Under the pieces are notes generated by a model. The model was not told where the DNA came from. It searched no databases and saw only the letters and a program-made list of their open reading frames with translations. A stretch of 61,622 bases of DNA, taken from NCBI GenBank assembly GCA_001873565.1, contig MNZJ01000037.1, positions 1 through 61,622 of the forward strand, given 5' to 3'. Shown here piece by piece: positions 1-9,156 of this stretch; the stretch's first letter is position 1; every line of letters begins with the position of its first letter. The translations under genes and the position numbers were made by a program. This DNA comes from Candidatus Peregrinibacteria bacterium CG2_30_44_17. GTDB lineage: Bacteria > Patescibacteriota > Gracilibacteria > UBA1369 > UBA12470.

Positions 1-467
1 TTGATCTCCTGTACACCACCTAGAGACGTTTCCAGCTTATTAATAATCTTCTCGAGTTTCACGGCTTCTTTCTTGGTGTATTTGCTGAATTCGCCGCTAG
101 CCTTCTCATCTTTTAACTGTTTCAGATATTTGATCCTCTGCTTAATGGTCTTGAAGTTTGTAAATAGTCCAGGAACCCACTTCTGAGTTACGTATGGGCA
201 ATTACATCCTTTTGCAGCAGCTTTTACCAGTTCGGTAGCTTGTTGCTTTGTACTTACGAACATGATCGTCTTTCCCTGAGATGCTGATGCATTAAGGAAT
301 TTCACTGCCTCTTCCAGGGCTATTGCGGTTTTGTTCAGGTCGAAAACGTGGATCCCTTGTTTGTCTCCGTAGATGAAAGATTTCATCTTAGGATTCCATT
401 TGCTCGTTGCATGTCCAAAATGAACAGCGTTTTTGAGCATTTCTTTCAGGTCTTTTTCCGTTGGCAT
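1..467 (-). CDS. rpsB: 30S ribosomal protein S2, C-terminus cut by window edge
   Basis: Reverse complement from 467 reads MPTEKDLKEMLKNAVHFGHATSKWNPKMKSFIYGDKQGIHVFDLNKTAIALEEAV...KQQATELVKAAAKGCNCPYVTQKWVPGLFTNFKTIKQRI..., typical S2; absent from ORF track because it is truncated. Confidence 0.95.
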   Translation of the reverse strand, partial: MPTEKDLKEMLKNAVHFGHATSKWNPKMKSFIYGDKQGIHVFDLNKTAIALEEAVKFLNASASQGKTIMFVSTKQQATELVKAAAKGCNCPYVTQKWVPGLFTNFKTIKQRIKYLKQLKDEKASGEFSKYTKKEAVKLEKIINKLETSLGGVQEI

Positions 468-694
468 GTGTCCTTGTGGTTATTGCCTAGATACCGTCTT
501 CTCCTATCGAGGATTCCCTTTTGCGGGCAGGACAATAGGATCGAGTACCAGACTTGGATATAAATGGGCATTTTCGATGAAAACGCCAACGGTCGCATTT
601 TAGTATAATCGCTTCTGGAAGGCAAGTGGAGAAATTGCATTGTGTTTGATATAATTTGTGCAATAAGAGTCTTAATATATTTAATTTCATTATT

Positions 695-949
695 ATGATT
701 GATGATTTAAGGGGTCAGATTGACGTTCTTGATAAGAAAATTCTTTCTCTTCTTAAGGAAAGATTTGTGATTGCCCAACAGATTGGCGATCTAAAAAAAG
801 GTAATGATTTGCCTGTGGTTGATGAAGATAGAGAGGCTTTGATATTGAAAAAGCTTGCTGAAGTTTCTATCAAAGAGGGTCTGAATCCGGATTTTGTTTG
901 CTCCGTGTATGAGTTGATCTTCAAGGAATCTCGCAGATTGCAGTGTTGA
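695..949 (+). CDS. chorismate mutase type II (AroQ-like) domain protein
   Basis: MIDDLRGQIDVLDKKILSLLKERFVIAQQIGDLKK...: typical CM-II helix pattern; start refined to internal Met. Confidence 0.8.
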   Translation: MIDDLRGQIDVLDKKILSLLKERFVIAQQIGDLKKGNDLPVVDEDREALILKKLAEVSIKEGLNPDFVCSVYELIFKESRRLQC

Positions 950-974
950 CGCAGGTGTTAAAAATTGGTATAAT
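946..974 (+). promoter_or_regulatory. sigma70-like promoter TTGACG-17-TATAAT
   Basis: TTGACG 946-951, 17-nt spacer, TATAAT 969-974, 3 nt before the ATG of the next ORF. Confidence 0.75.
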
Positions 975-977
975 GTA

Positions 978-1583
978 ATGATTTATAATCAAATCAGAAA
1001 CATGATAGCTTCCGGTAATCAATCTCAAGTCCAAGTTCCTCAGGCTCAACAGCAGCCGGAGCCGGTTCAGGACTCTACTAAGGAGCCTGTGAAAATCACT
1101 ATTATATTGCCTACTAATGCATATTTCTTGTCCGGCATACGTGATTTTACTTTGACGATGACTAAGAATATGACGGGTTTTTCAGAACAATGGGCTTATC
1201 GTTTTCAGTCAGTTGTGGATGAGCTCTGTAATAATGCTATCGAGCATGGATCTGAGAAAGGTCAGAATGTAACTATTAGCTTTGTTAATATCCCTGATGA
1301 TAGTCTTGAAGTTATAGTTGAAGATAGTGGTACCGGTGCTAGTAAATATACCGCGGCTCAGATGAATAACTTGGTGAAGGAAAGGATTTCAATGATGCAA
1401 GGGCAGTATCTTGGCTTGCGCGGCAGGGGACTACCTAAGATTGTGGCCGAATGGACTGATGAGCTTTTGTTTGAGGATATTGAAGGCGGTGGACTTAGAG
1501 TACGTGTGAAGAAGTATTTACGTAGCAAAGAGGATGCAGTATTATCGTCGTCGGGTGATCCTACCCATGTGATGCTTACGTAA
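978..1583 (+). CDS. RsbW/SpoIIAB-like anti-sigma factor histidine-kinase-like ATPase
   Basis: ELCNNAIEHGS N-box, VEDSGTG, GLRGRGLPKI motifs; followed by STAS gene. Confidence 0.8.
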   Translation: MIYNQIRNMIASGNQSQVQVPQAQQQPEPVQDSTKEPVKITIILPTNAYFLSGIRDFTLTMTKNMTGFSEQWAYRFQSVVDELCNNAIEHGSEKGQNVTISFVNIPDDSLEVIVEDSGTGASKYTAAQMNNLVKERISMMQGQYLGLRGRGLPKIVAEWTDELLFEDIEGGGLRVRVKKYLRSKEDAVLSSSGDPTHVMLT

Positions 1584-1617
1584 TCACTATGAATAAACAA
1601 ATAACAAATAAACAATT

Positions 1618-1983
1618 ATGACTCAGGCAACAATAACATTTGAGGACGTGCGATCCGATAGTGATAAAAAAGTTAAGATCGTGAAAATCGTCGGTCAGCT
1701 TGACGAAAGCAATGTAGATGAAGAGGCAAAGAAAATTTATGCAGTGATTGAAGGTGCTGGTAGTGGACTTAGTTTGATTTTTGACTTCAGTGATCTTGAG
1801 TACATGAATAGTAAGTCGATCGGATATTTGACTGATTGGTACAGCAAAGTCTCGAGTAGTGGTGGCAAGCTTGTTGTTGCTCAGGCTAAGAGTAACATTG
1901 TCGATATCCTGCAGGTTGTTGGATTGACGCAGCTCGTTACTACTTATCCAAGTGTTGAAGAGGCTAAACTTGCTGTGATGTAG
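1618..1983 (+). CDS. STAS-domain anti-anti-sigma factor (RsbV/SpoIIAA-like)
   Basis: KIVGQLDESNVDE...LIFDFSDLEYMNSKSIGYLTDWY pattern; adjacent to RsbW-like gene. Confidence 0.85.
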   Translation: MTQATITFEDVRSDSDKKVKIVKIVGQLDESNVDEEAKKIYAVIEGAGSGLSLIFDFSDLEYMNSKSIGYLTDWYSKVSSSGGKLVVAQAKSNIVDILQVVGLTQLVTTYPSVEEAKLAVM

Positions 1984-2007
1984 TTTGTATTTACGAATCA
2001 TCTTTTG

Positions 2008-2038
2008 AGCCCTGCCTTTTTCGTAGGGCTTTTTTTGT
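2008..2038 (+). terminator. Rho-independent terminator
   Basis: AGCCCT-gcctttttcgt-AGGGCT followed by T7. Confidence 0.8.
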
Positions 2039-2092
2039 TTGGTGGATTTTATTCCAAACTTCAGTAAAATAAAGAAGCTTAAATAAAAACAA

Positions 2093-3199
2093 ATGATAGA
2101 TGCTAAGATAGCTTTGGTTGCCGATTGGCTGACCGATCCGGGTGGGGCTGAGAAGGTTGTTTATGCTATGCACAGAATGTTTCCGGAGGCTCCGATTTAT
2201 ACTTCTATCTATGATAAGGATAAGTTGCCGATGTTCGAGGATGCCGATGTTCGTACTTCGTTTATCCAAAAATGGCCTGCGGCCAAGCATCATCATCAAT
2301 GGTATCTCAAGTGGATGCCTGTCGCTTTTGAGCAGTTCGATTTGTCAGAGTACGATATTGTGATCTCCAGTAGTCATTCATGCGCCAAAGGTATTATTAC
2401 GAAGCCTCAGACTATGCATATAAGCTACTGTCATACGCCTATGAGGTATGTCTGGGACGATTGTCACAGATATTTGAAAGATTATCCGTGGCCGAATATG
2501 ATGAAAAAGGTGGCTGCTTACGTGCTTCATGATATACGGCTTTGGGATCGTTTGGCGGCCGATCGTGTCGATTATTTTATTTCTAATTCTGATTATATAG
2601 GGGAGCGTATTTCTAAGTACTACAAGGCTAAATCAGAGACTATATATCCGATTGTTGAGACTGATAACTTCTACTTATCCAGTGACACTGGTAATTTTTA
2701 TCTTGCTGTTGGTCGGCTTATACCTTACAAGCGATTTGATCTGATAGTGGAGGCTTTTAATCATCTTGGCAAACCACTTAAGATTGTTGGGCGTGGTCCT
2801 GAAATGCAGAGACTCAAACGAATGGCTAGGCAGAATATTGAATTCTTGGATTATGTATCGGATGAGCAGTTAAGAGAGCTGCTTTCTACTTGCAAAGCTT
2901 TTGTTTTTCCTCAAGTTGAAGACTTCGGGATTGCACCTGTCGAGGCTATGGCTTCCGGAAGGCCTGTGATTGCTTATGCCGATGGTGGGGCGCTTGAGAC
3001 CGTACAGGACGGAAAGAGCGGAGTTTTCTTTGATACTCAGAGTGCGGATGCGCTTATAAAAGCGGTTTTGCGGTTTGAGAAGAAGAAATTTAATGGTAAA
3101 AGTATTGCAGATAGTGTCGCTGAGTTTGGAAGAGATCGTTTTGAGAGAGAACTTAAGAGTTTTATTTCTAGGAAGTGGAAGAGCTTTAATAGGAAGTAA
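2093..3199 (+). CDS. glycosyltransferase family 4
   Basis: PGGAEKVV N-terminus; VGRLIPYKRFDLIVEAF; PQVEDFGIAPVEAMASGRPVIAYADGGALETV. Confidence 0.9.
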   Translation: MIDAKIALVADWLTDPGGAEKVVYAMHRMFPEAPIYTSIYDKDKLPMFEDADVRTSFIQKWPAAKHHHQWYLKWMPVAFEQFDLSEYDIVISSSHSCAKGIITKPQTMHISYCHTPMRYVWDDCHRYLKDYPWPNMMKKVAAYVLHDIRLWDRLAADRVDYFISNSDYIGERISKYYKAKSETIYPIVETDNFYLSSDTGNFYLAVGRLIPYKRFDLIVEAFNHLGKPLKIVGRGPEMQRLKRMARQNIEFLDYVSDEQLRELLSTCKAFVFPQVEDFGIAPVEAMASGRPVIAYADGGALETVQDGKSGVFFDTQSADALIKAVLRFEKKKFNGKSIADSVAEFGRDRFERELKSFISRKWKSFNRK

Positions 3200-3221
3200 T
3201 GAGCCTTTAATTCAAATTAGC

Positions 3222-4064
3222 ATGGATATACGCAACTATTTTTACTATTTATGGCGAATGAAGTGGAAGGCTGTTTCTGTTGGCATTATTTTTGCTGTTT
3301 GCGGGTTTGTGTATACTTCCGTTTCCAGCATTACTACTTATGAAGGTGTTGTTTTTTTGACTGTCGGTATGGAACAGGCGGAATATCCGCAGGAGGCGGA
3401 AGCTTTTGGCGCACGAGGCGTGACGGAAGCCGATTATTACTTTGCTCAGACTGTTCAAGGATGGACTATGGACCCATCTTTTGCTAACGACGTGATTTCT
3501 CGATTACAGATCGTTAGCGACGATGCTGCGTTGTCTATTTCCGCTAGGCAGCAGGAAAGGCAAAATATTATATTCAGTGTTGTTTCTGGGGATTCCCAGA
3601 CTGCACTTGATGCTTCACAGGCATCCCTTGATGAACTTGATGATAGGCTCATGGGTTATAACGAGACGATGCAAACTTCTTATAAGATTGCTAATCCGGC
3701 AGTCACTTTGCTGACTCACGAACCCAATGTCGTTAGGAATTCGGTTTTGGGGTTACTTGTTGGCATGATCTTCGTTTTTGTTGCGATGCTTTGTTATGAA
3801 TTCCTTGTCGGTATTGTGAGTTTTACTTTTCAGGTCGAAAAAATTCTTGGTAAGCCTTCCATTGATCCTTCTTATATATCAAAAAACGGCTATATACTTG
3901 GTGTTGGCACTGATGTTTCCAAGAAGTACGGACGTGATGTTGTGCATAGCGGAGATATAAAGCATGGCAACTATGTATTTGTTGTCAAAATAGGCACTGC
4001 CTCTGAAAAAGAGCTACAGACTTTGGTAAAAGTAGTTTCTGATTATGAGTGGATCACGGCTTAA
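3222..4064 (+). CDS. Wzz/chain-length-determinant-like membrane protein
   Basis: MDIRNYFYYLWRMKWKAVSVGIIFAVCGFVYT N-terminal TM, second TM near residue 215; between two GT genes. Confidence 0.5.
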   Translation: MDIRNYFYYLWRMKWKAVSVGIIFAVCGFVYTSVSSITTYEGVVFLTVGMEQAEYPQEAEAFGARGVTEADYYFAQTVQGWTMDPSFANDVISRLQIVSDDAALSISARQQERQNIIFSVVSGDSQTALDASQASLDELDDRLMGYNETMQTSYKIANPAVTLLTHEPNVVRNSVLGLLVGMIFVFVAMLCYEFLVGIVSFTFQVEKILGKPSIDPSYISKNGYILGVGTDVSKKYGRDVVHSGDIKHGNYVFVVKIGTASEKELQTLVKVVSDYEWITA

Positions 4065-4076
4065 CAAGGCTATTTA

Positions 4077-5147
4077 ATGAAAATTGGAATTGATTTAAGG
4101 CCTCTTTTGCATGGCAAGGCGTCAGGTGTTGCTGTTTATACGCACTCCTTGGTCTCGGAGATGATAAAGCATAAAGAACATGAGTTTGTGCTTTTTCTTA
4201 GTGGGAGTAAAAGCGAATATTCACATATCATGGATGATTTCTCCGGAGCGAACATCAAGAAGGTGTTTTGGAAAGTGCCTAACAGGATACTTAATTTTGG
4301 TTTTTGGTTTCTTAATTACCCCAAGGTCGATCTCGGTCTGGATGCGATGTTCCTCCCCGATATGAGGCCGATTAGACTGCCTAAGGGCACGGCGAAAATT
4401 GTTACTTGTCATGACCTTTCGTTCCTGCGGTTTTCTCGATTTTTCTCATGGAAAAGCAGGTTTTGGTACAAGCTAAATAGCCCAAAGAATTATTTTCGGA
4501 CTGCCGACAAGGTCATTTCTGTGTCGAAATTTACCAAGAAAGAGCTGGAAAGGCTCTGCGGAGTTGCAAGTGAGGTTGTTTATGAGGGCGCCAGTATCTC
4601 TGATGAGAGTGATACTGCGGCTGTTTCCGAGAAATACAATTTGCCTGCTCGCTACCTGCTATCTTTGTCTACACTTGAGCCCCGTAAGAATCTTAAGAGA
4701 GTTATAGAAGCATTTCAGAAGGCAAAGGTCGATTGTGATTTGGTTGTGGCTGGTGATTTTGACACATCGGTTTTTTCTAAATTGAAACTGCCATCGAGTG
4801 ATAGAGTGCACTTAATAGGGGAGATTGCCGAGACGGAAAAGAAAGCCTTGTATGGGATGTCGGATGGTCTTGTTTATGTGTCTTTGTATGAGGGTTTTGG
4901 ACTCCCCCCTCTAGAGGCTATGTGGTGTGGTAAGCCTGTCTTAACAAGCAAGGATAGTCCTATGGAAGAGGTTTGTGGCAAGTATGGCGTCTATGTCGAT
5001 CCTTATGACGTTGCTGATATTTCAGCCGGTATAAGAGAGCTTATAACTGCCGATAAAGATCCCAAGGAAATTGCTGAACATGCCAGGAAATTCAGCTGGA
5101 GAGATGCAGCTAAACGCACTTTGGAAATCATTGAAAGTTCGCTGTGA
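4077..5147 (+). CDS. glycosyltransferase family 4
   Basis: MKIGIDLRPL...GVAVYTHSL; LSTLEPRKNLKRVIEAF; VSLYEGFGLPPLEAMWCGKPV. Confidence 0.92.
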   Translation: MKIGIDLRPLLHGKASGVAVYTHSLVSEMIKHKEHEFVLFLSGSKSEYSHIMDDFSGANIKKVFWKVPNRILNFGFWFLNYPKVDLGLDAMFLPDMRPIRLPKGTAKIVTCHDLSFLRFSRFFSWKSRFWYKLNSPKNYFRTADKVISVSKFTKKELERLCGVASEVVYEGASISDESDTAAVSEKYNLPARYLLSLSTLEPRKNLKRVIEAFQKAKVDCDLVVAGDFDTSVFSKLKLPSSDRVHLIGEIAETEKKALYGMSDGLVYVSLYEGFGLPPLEAMWCGKPVLTSKDSPMEEVCGKYGVYVDPYDVADISAGIRELITADKDPKEIAEHARKFSWRDAAKRTLEIIESSL

Positions 5148-5148
5148 T

Positions 5149-6372
5149 TTATTTCTCCTTGTCTAAATAGTCTGTCACGAACAAAGACGCTGTTGTTGCG
5201 ACAGGTACGGCTAAGATTATTCCAAGTATACCTAGCATCTGATATCCGATTAAGACAGAGATAATAATAATAACCGGTTTTAGTCCTACTGTTTTTTTCA
5301 TTATCAGTGGAATAAGTACATTGCCTTCCAGTTGCTGAGCCATGATGACGATGCCTATGACCCATAGGACCAGCCATGGGGATTCGTTGAATGCAATCAA
5401 TCCAGCCGGTATGCCTGCAAGGATGGGTCCTATAACAGGGAATAGCTCAGCTATTCCTCCCATCATTGCCAGCGTGATTGCGAAGTCGAGTCCAAGAAGC
5501 GAGAATCCGATCAAGTATAGTGTGAACATGGAAATCATAAGCATCATCATGCCACGTATCCAGTGTCCTATCTTGTCTTTGATCTTCTCTGATTTCTCTA
5601 CGATATACGCGCTGTACTTAGATGGGAATACGGATTTCAGGAACTTGTCTACACTTCCCGCGTCTACTACCAAGAAGAATGTGATGATGAGTACTAGTAT
5701 AGCGTTGAATACGCCATTAAATATCATCTTAAGAGCCACAAATGTATTGCCTGCAATGTTCTGTAATTGCTCGCCAAGTTTCTCGAGAGTGCCTTGCAAA
5801 TTGTTTATAAATGTTTGCTGATCGACAGCTTCCAGTGATGATTGTAAGTAAGGTATTATCTTGTCTGCAAAAGGCAATGTCTCTAATGAGTCGCCGTTGG
5901 TGATGTTTGTTATGAGATGTCCGGCTTTCTTTGCAAGTTCCAGCAGCTGATCTGCAACGATCGGTATAAGATTTGATATGAAGAATCCTACCAGAAACAA
6001 TAATACAGCGTAGATACCTAGTACGCTGATTGCTCTTGGTACTTTTCTGCTCTGTAATTTGTTTACTGCGGGATCAATAGCTGCATACAGCAGTAGCGAT
6101 ACGAAGACGATCAGAATTATACTTCTAATCTCGTATGCCACTTGCATTAACAGATAGATTAGTAGTATCACAAGCGCGGACTTAGCGACGCTAGCTATAG
6201 ATAGATGTACCAGTACAGTATCTTGCTTCTTTGGCTTCGGCAGAGTGGATTCGATCTTCTGGTTATGAGTCTTCTCGTATTCTTCTATTTTACTTAGCGC
6301 ATCTATTTTTGCCCTTATGCTTTTGAGCTTTTTTTGAGAATTTTTAAGCAGATTACTTATTCTGTTTTTCAT
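5149..6372 (-). CDS. AI-2E family transporter (PerM-like)
   Basis: Multi-TM; FPVIGPILAGIPAGLIAF...GNVLIPLIMKKTVGLKPVIIIISVLIG. Confidence 0.9.
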   Translation of the reverse strand: MKNRISNLLKNSQKKLKSIRAKIDALSKIEEYEKTHNQKIESTLPKPKKQDTVLVHLSIASVAKSALVILLIYLLMQVAYEIRSIILIVFVSLLLYAAIDPAVNKLQSRKVPRAISVLGIYAVLLFLVGFFISNLIPIVADQLLELAKKAGHLITNITNGDSLETLPFADKIIPYLQSSLEAVDQQTFINNLQGTLEKLGEQLQNIAGNTFVALKMIFNGVFNAILVLIITFFLVVDAGSVDKFLKSVFPSKYSAYIVEKSEKIKDKIGHWIRGMMMLMISMFTLYLIGFSLLGLDFAITLAMMGGIAELFPVIGPILAGIPAGLIAFNESPWLVLWVIGIVIMAQQLEGNVLIPLIMKKTVGLKPVIIIISVLIGYQMLGILGIILAVPVATTASLFVTDYLDKEK

Positions 6373-6381
6373 GTTGGTTAT

Positions 6382-6873
6382 TTATGATGTTAGTTGAGTT
6401 TGTATGATGTTTACTATTATCCATGCAAGGCTTGCCAGTGCGAGTCCTATGAGTGCGTACATTACTGCTTTTTTGCCTTTCTCTTTGTCCTCCGTGACGC
6501 CTCCCCATGCATAATAATATCCGCCGACTATGACGAATAGAACGCTGATTAGTCCCGCTACCCCTATGAGAAACTCGATAATGTATGTGATGTAATAAGG
6601 TAGCATCCATAGGTGAATATCGCCGGTTTTGATTCCGCATGACAAAAACTCCTCTCTACATGGATTCTCAGTGCTTAGGGTGCATTCCGTATTTGCCATG
6701 TACGCTGCCCTTTCCGTATCGTCGTTATTCGCACTGCTTATAATCGTCATGCACTCTGCATCTGTGAAGTTTTCCGCTCCTTGTGGCAATATTGTGTCTG
6801 CCGCTAATGCTGTCGGAATAAGCATTGCTATTGAAGCAATCAGAGTTAGTAGAATTGCTGCTGCTTTTTTCAT
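6382..6873 (-). CDS. signal-peptide-bearing two-TM protein, TrbC/VirB2 pilin-like
   Basis: N-terminal signal, two TMs separated by short charged loop (GGVTEDKEKGKKAVMYALIGLALASLAWIIVNII). Confidence 0.45.
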   Translation of the reverse strand: MKKAAAILLTLIASIAMLIPTALAADTILPQGAENFTDAECMTIISSANNDDTERAAYMANTECTLSTENPCREEFLSCGIKTGDIHLWMLPYYITYIIEFLIGVAGLISVLFVIVGGYYYAWGGVTEDKEKGKKAVMYALIGLALASLAWIIVNIIQTQLTS

Positions 6874-6931
6874 GTTTGTATTTTTAGGACGACGCGCGAC
6901 TTACATATTACATACCTGAGTAGGTGAGTGT

Positions 6932-7507
6932 CTAGTCAAATAGCATTCTTCCGAGCCTTACTATTGTTGCCCCACACTTGATTGCCAGTTGATAATCTTG
7001 GCTCATGCCCATTGAGAGCTCTTTGAGATGGTACTTTTTTTGGAGTTTTTTCATGCGGTTGAACTGGGTGGTGATGGCTAGTTGATCTGATGTGTCCTCT
7101 GCAATCGTCATTAAGCCTTCGAGCTTAAGGGAGGGGAGTGAGCTGACGGTCTCTATCAAAGGCTGGACGTGTTCCTCTAATATGCCACCTTTTTGATTTT
7201 CGCGACTTATGTTGACTTGTATGTATATTCTTTGTGTTTTTCCGAGTTTTTCGGCGGCTTTGTTCACTGCTTTGGCTAGTTTCTCGGAATCGATAGTTTC
7301 GATAACGTCGCATAGATTTACCGCCATAGCGGCTTTGTTGGTTTGCAAATGTCCTATGAAATGTTTTTCCACTCCCGTTAGCTCGGGGAATTTTTCGCAA
7401 GCTTCCTTTATGCGATTTTCGCCGACTATGCTGATGTTGTGTTTGCGAATGATCTTGAGTATTTCTTCCAAAGACCGCCCTTTTGTAACCGCCATTGTTT
7501 TCGTCAT
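6932..7507 (-). CDS. YggS family PLP homeostasis protein
   Basis: AVTKGRSLEEI...GENRIKEA...HFIGHLQTNK...GLMTIAEDT...LSMGMSQDYQLAIKCGATIVRLGRMLF; ORF-track start replaced by Met at 7507. Confidence 0.9.
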   Translation of the reverse strand: MTKTMAVTKGRSLEEILKIIRKHNISIVGENRIKEACEKFPELTGVEKHFIGHLQTNKAAMAVNLCDVIETIDSEKLAKAVNKAAEKLGKTQRIYIQVNISRENQKGGILEEHVQPLIETVSSLPSLKLEGLMTIAEDTSDQLAITTQFNRMKKLQKKYHLKELSMGMSQDYQLAIKCGATIVRLGRMLFD

Positions 7508-7556
7508 GGTTTTTAGATATGATTCACCACGGTTTGTATCATAACAAAAAATACAG

Positions 7557-8876
7557 ATGTTGCCGATAGTGGCTATCGTAGGGAAGCCGAATACTGGAAA
7601 GTCTACAATATTCAATAGATTGCTTGGAAAGAGGAGGGCTATAGAATCCGATGTTGCAGGTACCACTCGTGATAAATTGATGTCCAAAACCACTATTGGT
7701 GGCGAGAAGATGTATCTTGTCGATACTGGCGGTATCAGGATGGAGAATGAAGATGATATAGAGGAGGATATGCTGGCTCAAGCACATATCGCTATTGATG
7801 GCGCTGACGTGATTTTGTTCGTTGTCGATGGGCAGAAGCCTCTCTCCGGCGAGGATTTCCATGTGGCTGAGATTTTACGCAAATCCGGGAAGCGTACGAT
7901 TCTTGTCGCAAACAAGTGCGATAATCCCGATATTGAGAGTAGGAAATACAATCTCTATGAGCTTGGTTTTGGCGATGCAGTTGCTGTTGCCGCGCTACAC
8001 AAGATAGGTCTTGATGCTTTGAGTGGTATGATCGTGACAGTTCTTGAAGAAGATGGGAAAACAGCGCCTGACGAGAAAGAAAAAGATGCCGACGTTGTAC
8101 GCGTTAGTTTTCTTGGAAAGCCGAATGTAGGAAAGTCTTCATTGCTGAATGCTATTCTGGGTAAGAAGGAGTCAATTGTCTCCGATATCCCCGGTACTAC
8201 TCGTGATACTGTAGAGGCTTATCTGAAGCATGGCGACAAAGAACTCTGTATTGTTGATACGGCCGGAGTTCGGAGGAGAGGCAAAGTGGCCAAAGGTATT
8301 GAGAAATTCAGTGTTCTTAGGAGTTTGCAGGCCATTGAGGATAGTGACGTCTCTGTGCTTGTGCTCGACTACAAAGAGGGTATTACCAGTCAAGATATGC
8401 ATGTTGCTTCTTATATTCTCGAACAGGGCAATGGTCTTATCATCACTGTTAATAAGAGTGATCTTATGGACAATGTCCAAGAGGATTGCAATCGTTTTAT
8501 CAAACATGCAAGATACAAGTTCGATTTTCTAGCTTGGGCTCCGCTTGTCTTTGTTAGTGCTTTGGAAAACAAGGGTACTTCTGAGTTGCTTGACGTGATT
8601 TTTGATTGCAACGAGGAGAGAAAAAGGCGCATTACGGATACGGATCTTTCGATCTGGCTTGAGAAAACTGTTTCTGACCACACTCCCAAGGGCACCAAAT
8701 ACGGCCAGCTTAACAGGATTGATTCTATCACTCAGCATGGTATTCAGCCTCCGAGTTTTACTATCAAGACCAGGTTCCCTGACAAGGTTCATTTTTCTTA
8801 CCGCAGGTATCTGGAGAATCGGCTGCGTGAGGAGTTCGGTTTTAATGGTACTGCTATTAGGATTAGGTTTAAGTAA
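7557..8876 (+). CDS. der: ribosome biogenesis GTPase Der (EngA)
   Basis: Two G domains: GKPNTGKSTIFNRL and GKPNVGKSSLLNAI, KH-like C-terminus. Confidence 0.97.
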   Translation: MLPIVAIVGKPNTGKSTIFNRLLGKRRAIESDVAGTTRDKLMSKTTIGGEKMYLVDTGGIRMENEDDIEEDMLAQAHIAIDGADVILFVVDGQKPLSGEDFHVAEILRKSGKRTILVANKCDNPDIESRKYNLYELGFGDAVAVAALHKIGLDALSGMIVTVLEEDGKTAPDEKEKDADVVRVSFLGKPNVGKSSLLNAILGKKESIVSDIPGTTRDTVEAYLKHGDKELCIVDTAGVRRRGKVAKGIEKFSVLRSLQAIEDSDVSVLVLDYKEGITSQDMHVASYILEQGNGLIITVNKSDLMDNVQEDCNRFIKHARYKFDFLAWAPLVFVSALENKGTSELLDVIFDCNEERKRRITDTDLSIWLEKTVSDHTPKGTKYGQLNRIDSITQHGIQPPSFTIKTRFPDKVHFSYRRYLENRLREEFGFNGTAIRIRFK

Positions 8877-8909
8877 ACGACTCTATAAAGTCATTAACAA
8901 TCCGTATAT

Positions 8910-9122
8910 ATGGTTACTACAACTGTTGAAGTCCGAATACCATCTGATGTTGACCAAGCTATGCTTGCGCTTGCCGGGAAGGTTGCTGCAGGTCACCATG
9001 CGGAATTAGATTTCGATACCGATGTTCTCTCCGTTCAAGTTCCCGAGGATAATGTTGAGGGTTACACTGCAGCAATAGCTGCAAGATTCGGCGTTGTCAC
9101 GGCTGCTCCTTCGAGTAATTGA
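8910..9122 (+). CDS. small hypothetical protein
   Basis: 70-aa ORF after der, plausible codon usage, no recognised family. Confidence 0.5.
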   Translation: MVTTTVEVRIPSDVDQAMLALAGKVAAGHHAELDFDTDVLSVQVPEDNVEGYTAAIAARFGVVTAAPSSN

Positions 9123-9156
9123 TTCCTGTATCCCCGGAACTACAAACTACAATTGG

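Noticed and set aside
5342-5821. 159-aa plus-strand ORF
   Set aside because: Antisense to the AI-2E transporter gene, with low-plausibility composition.
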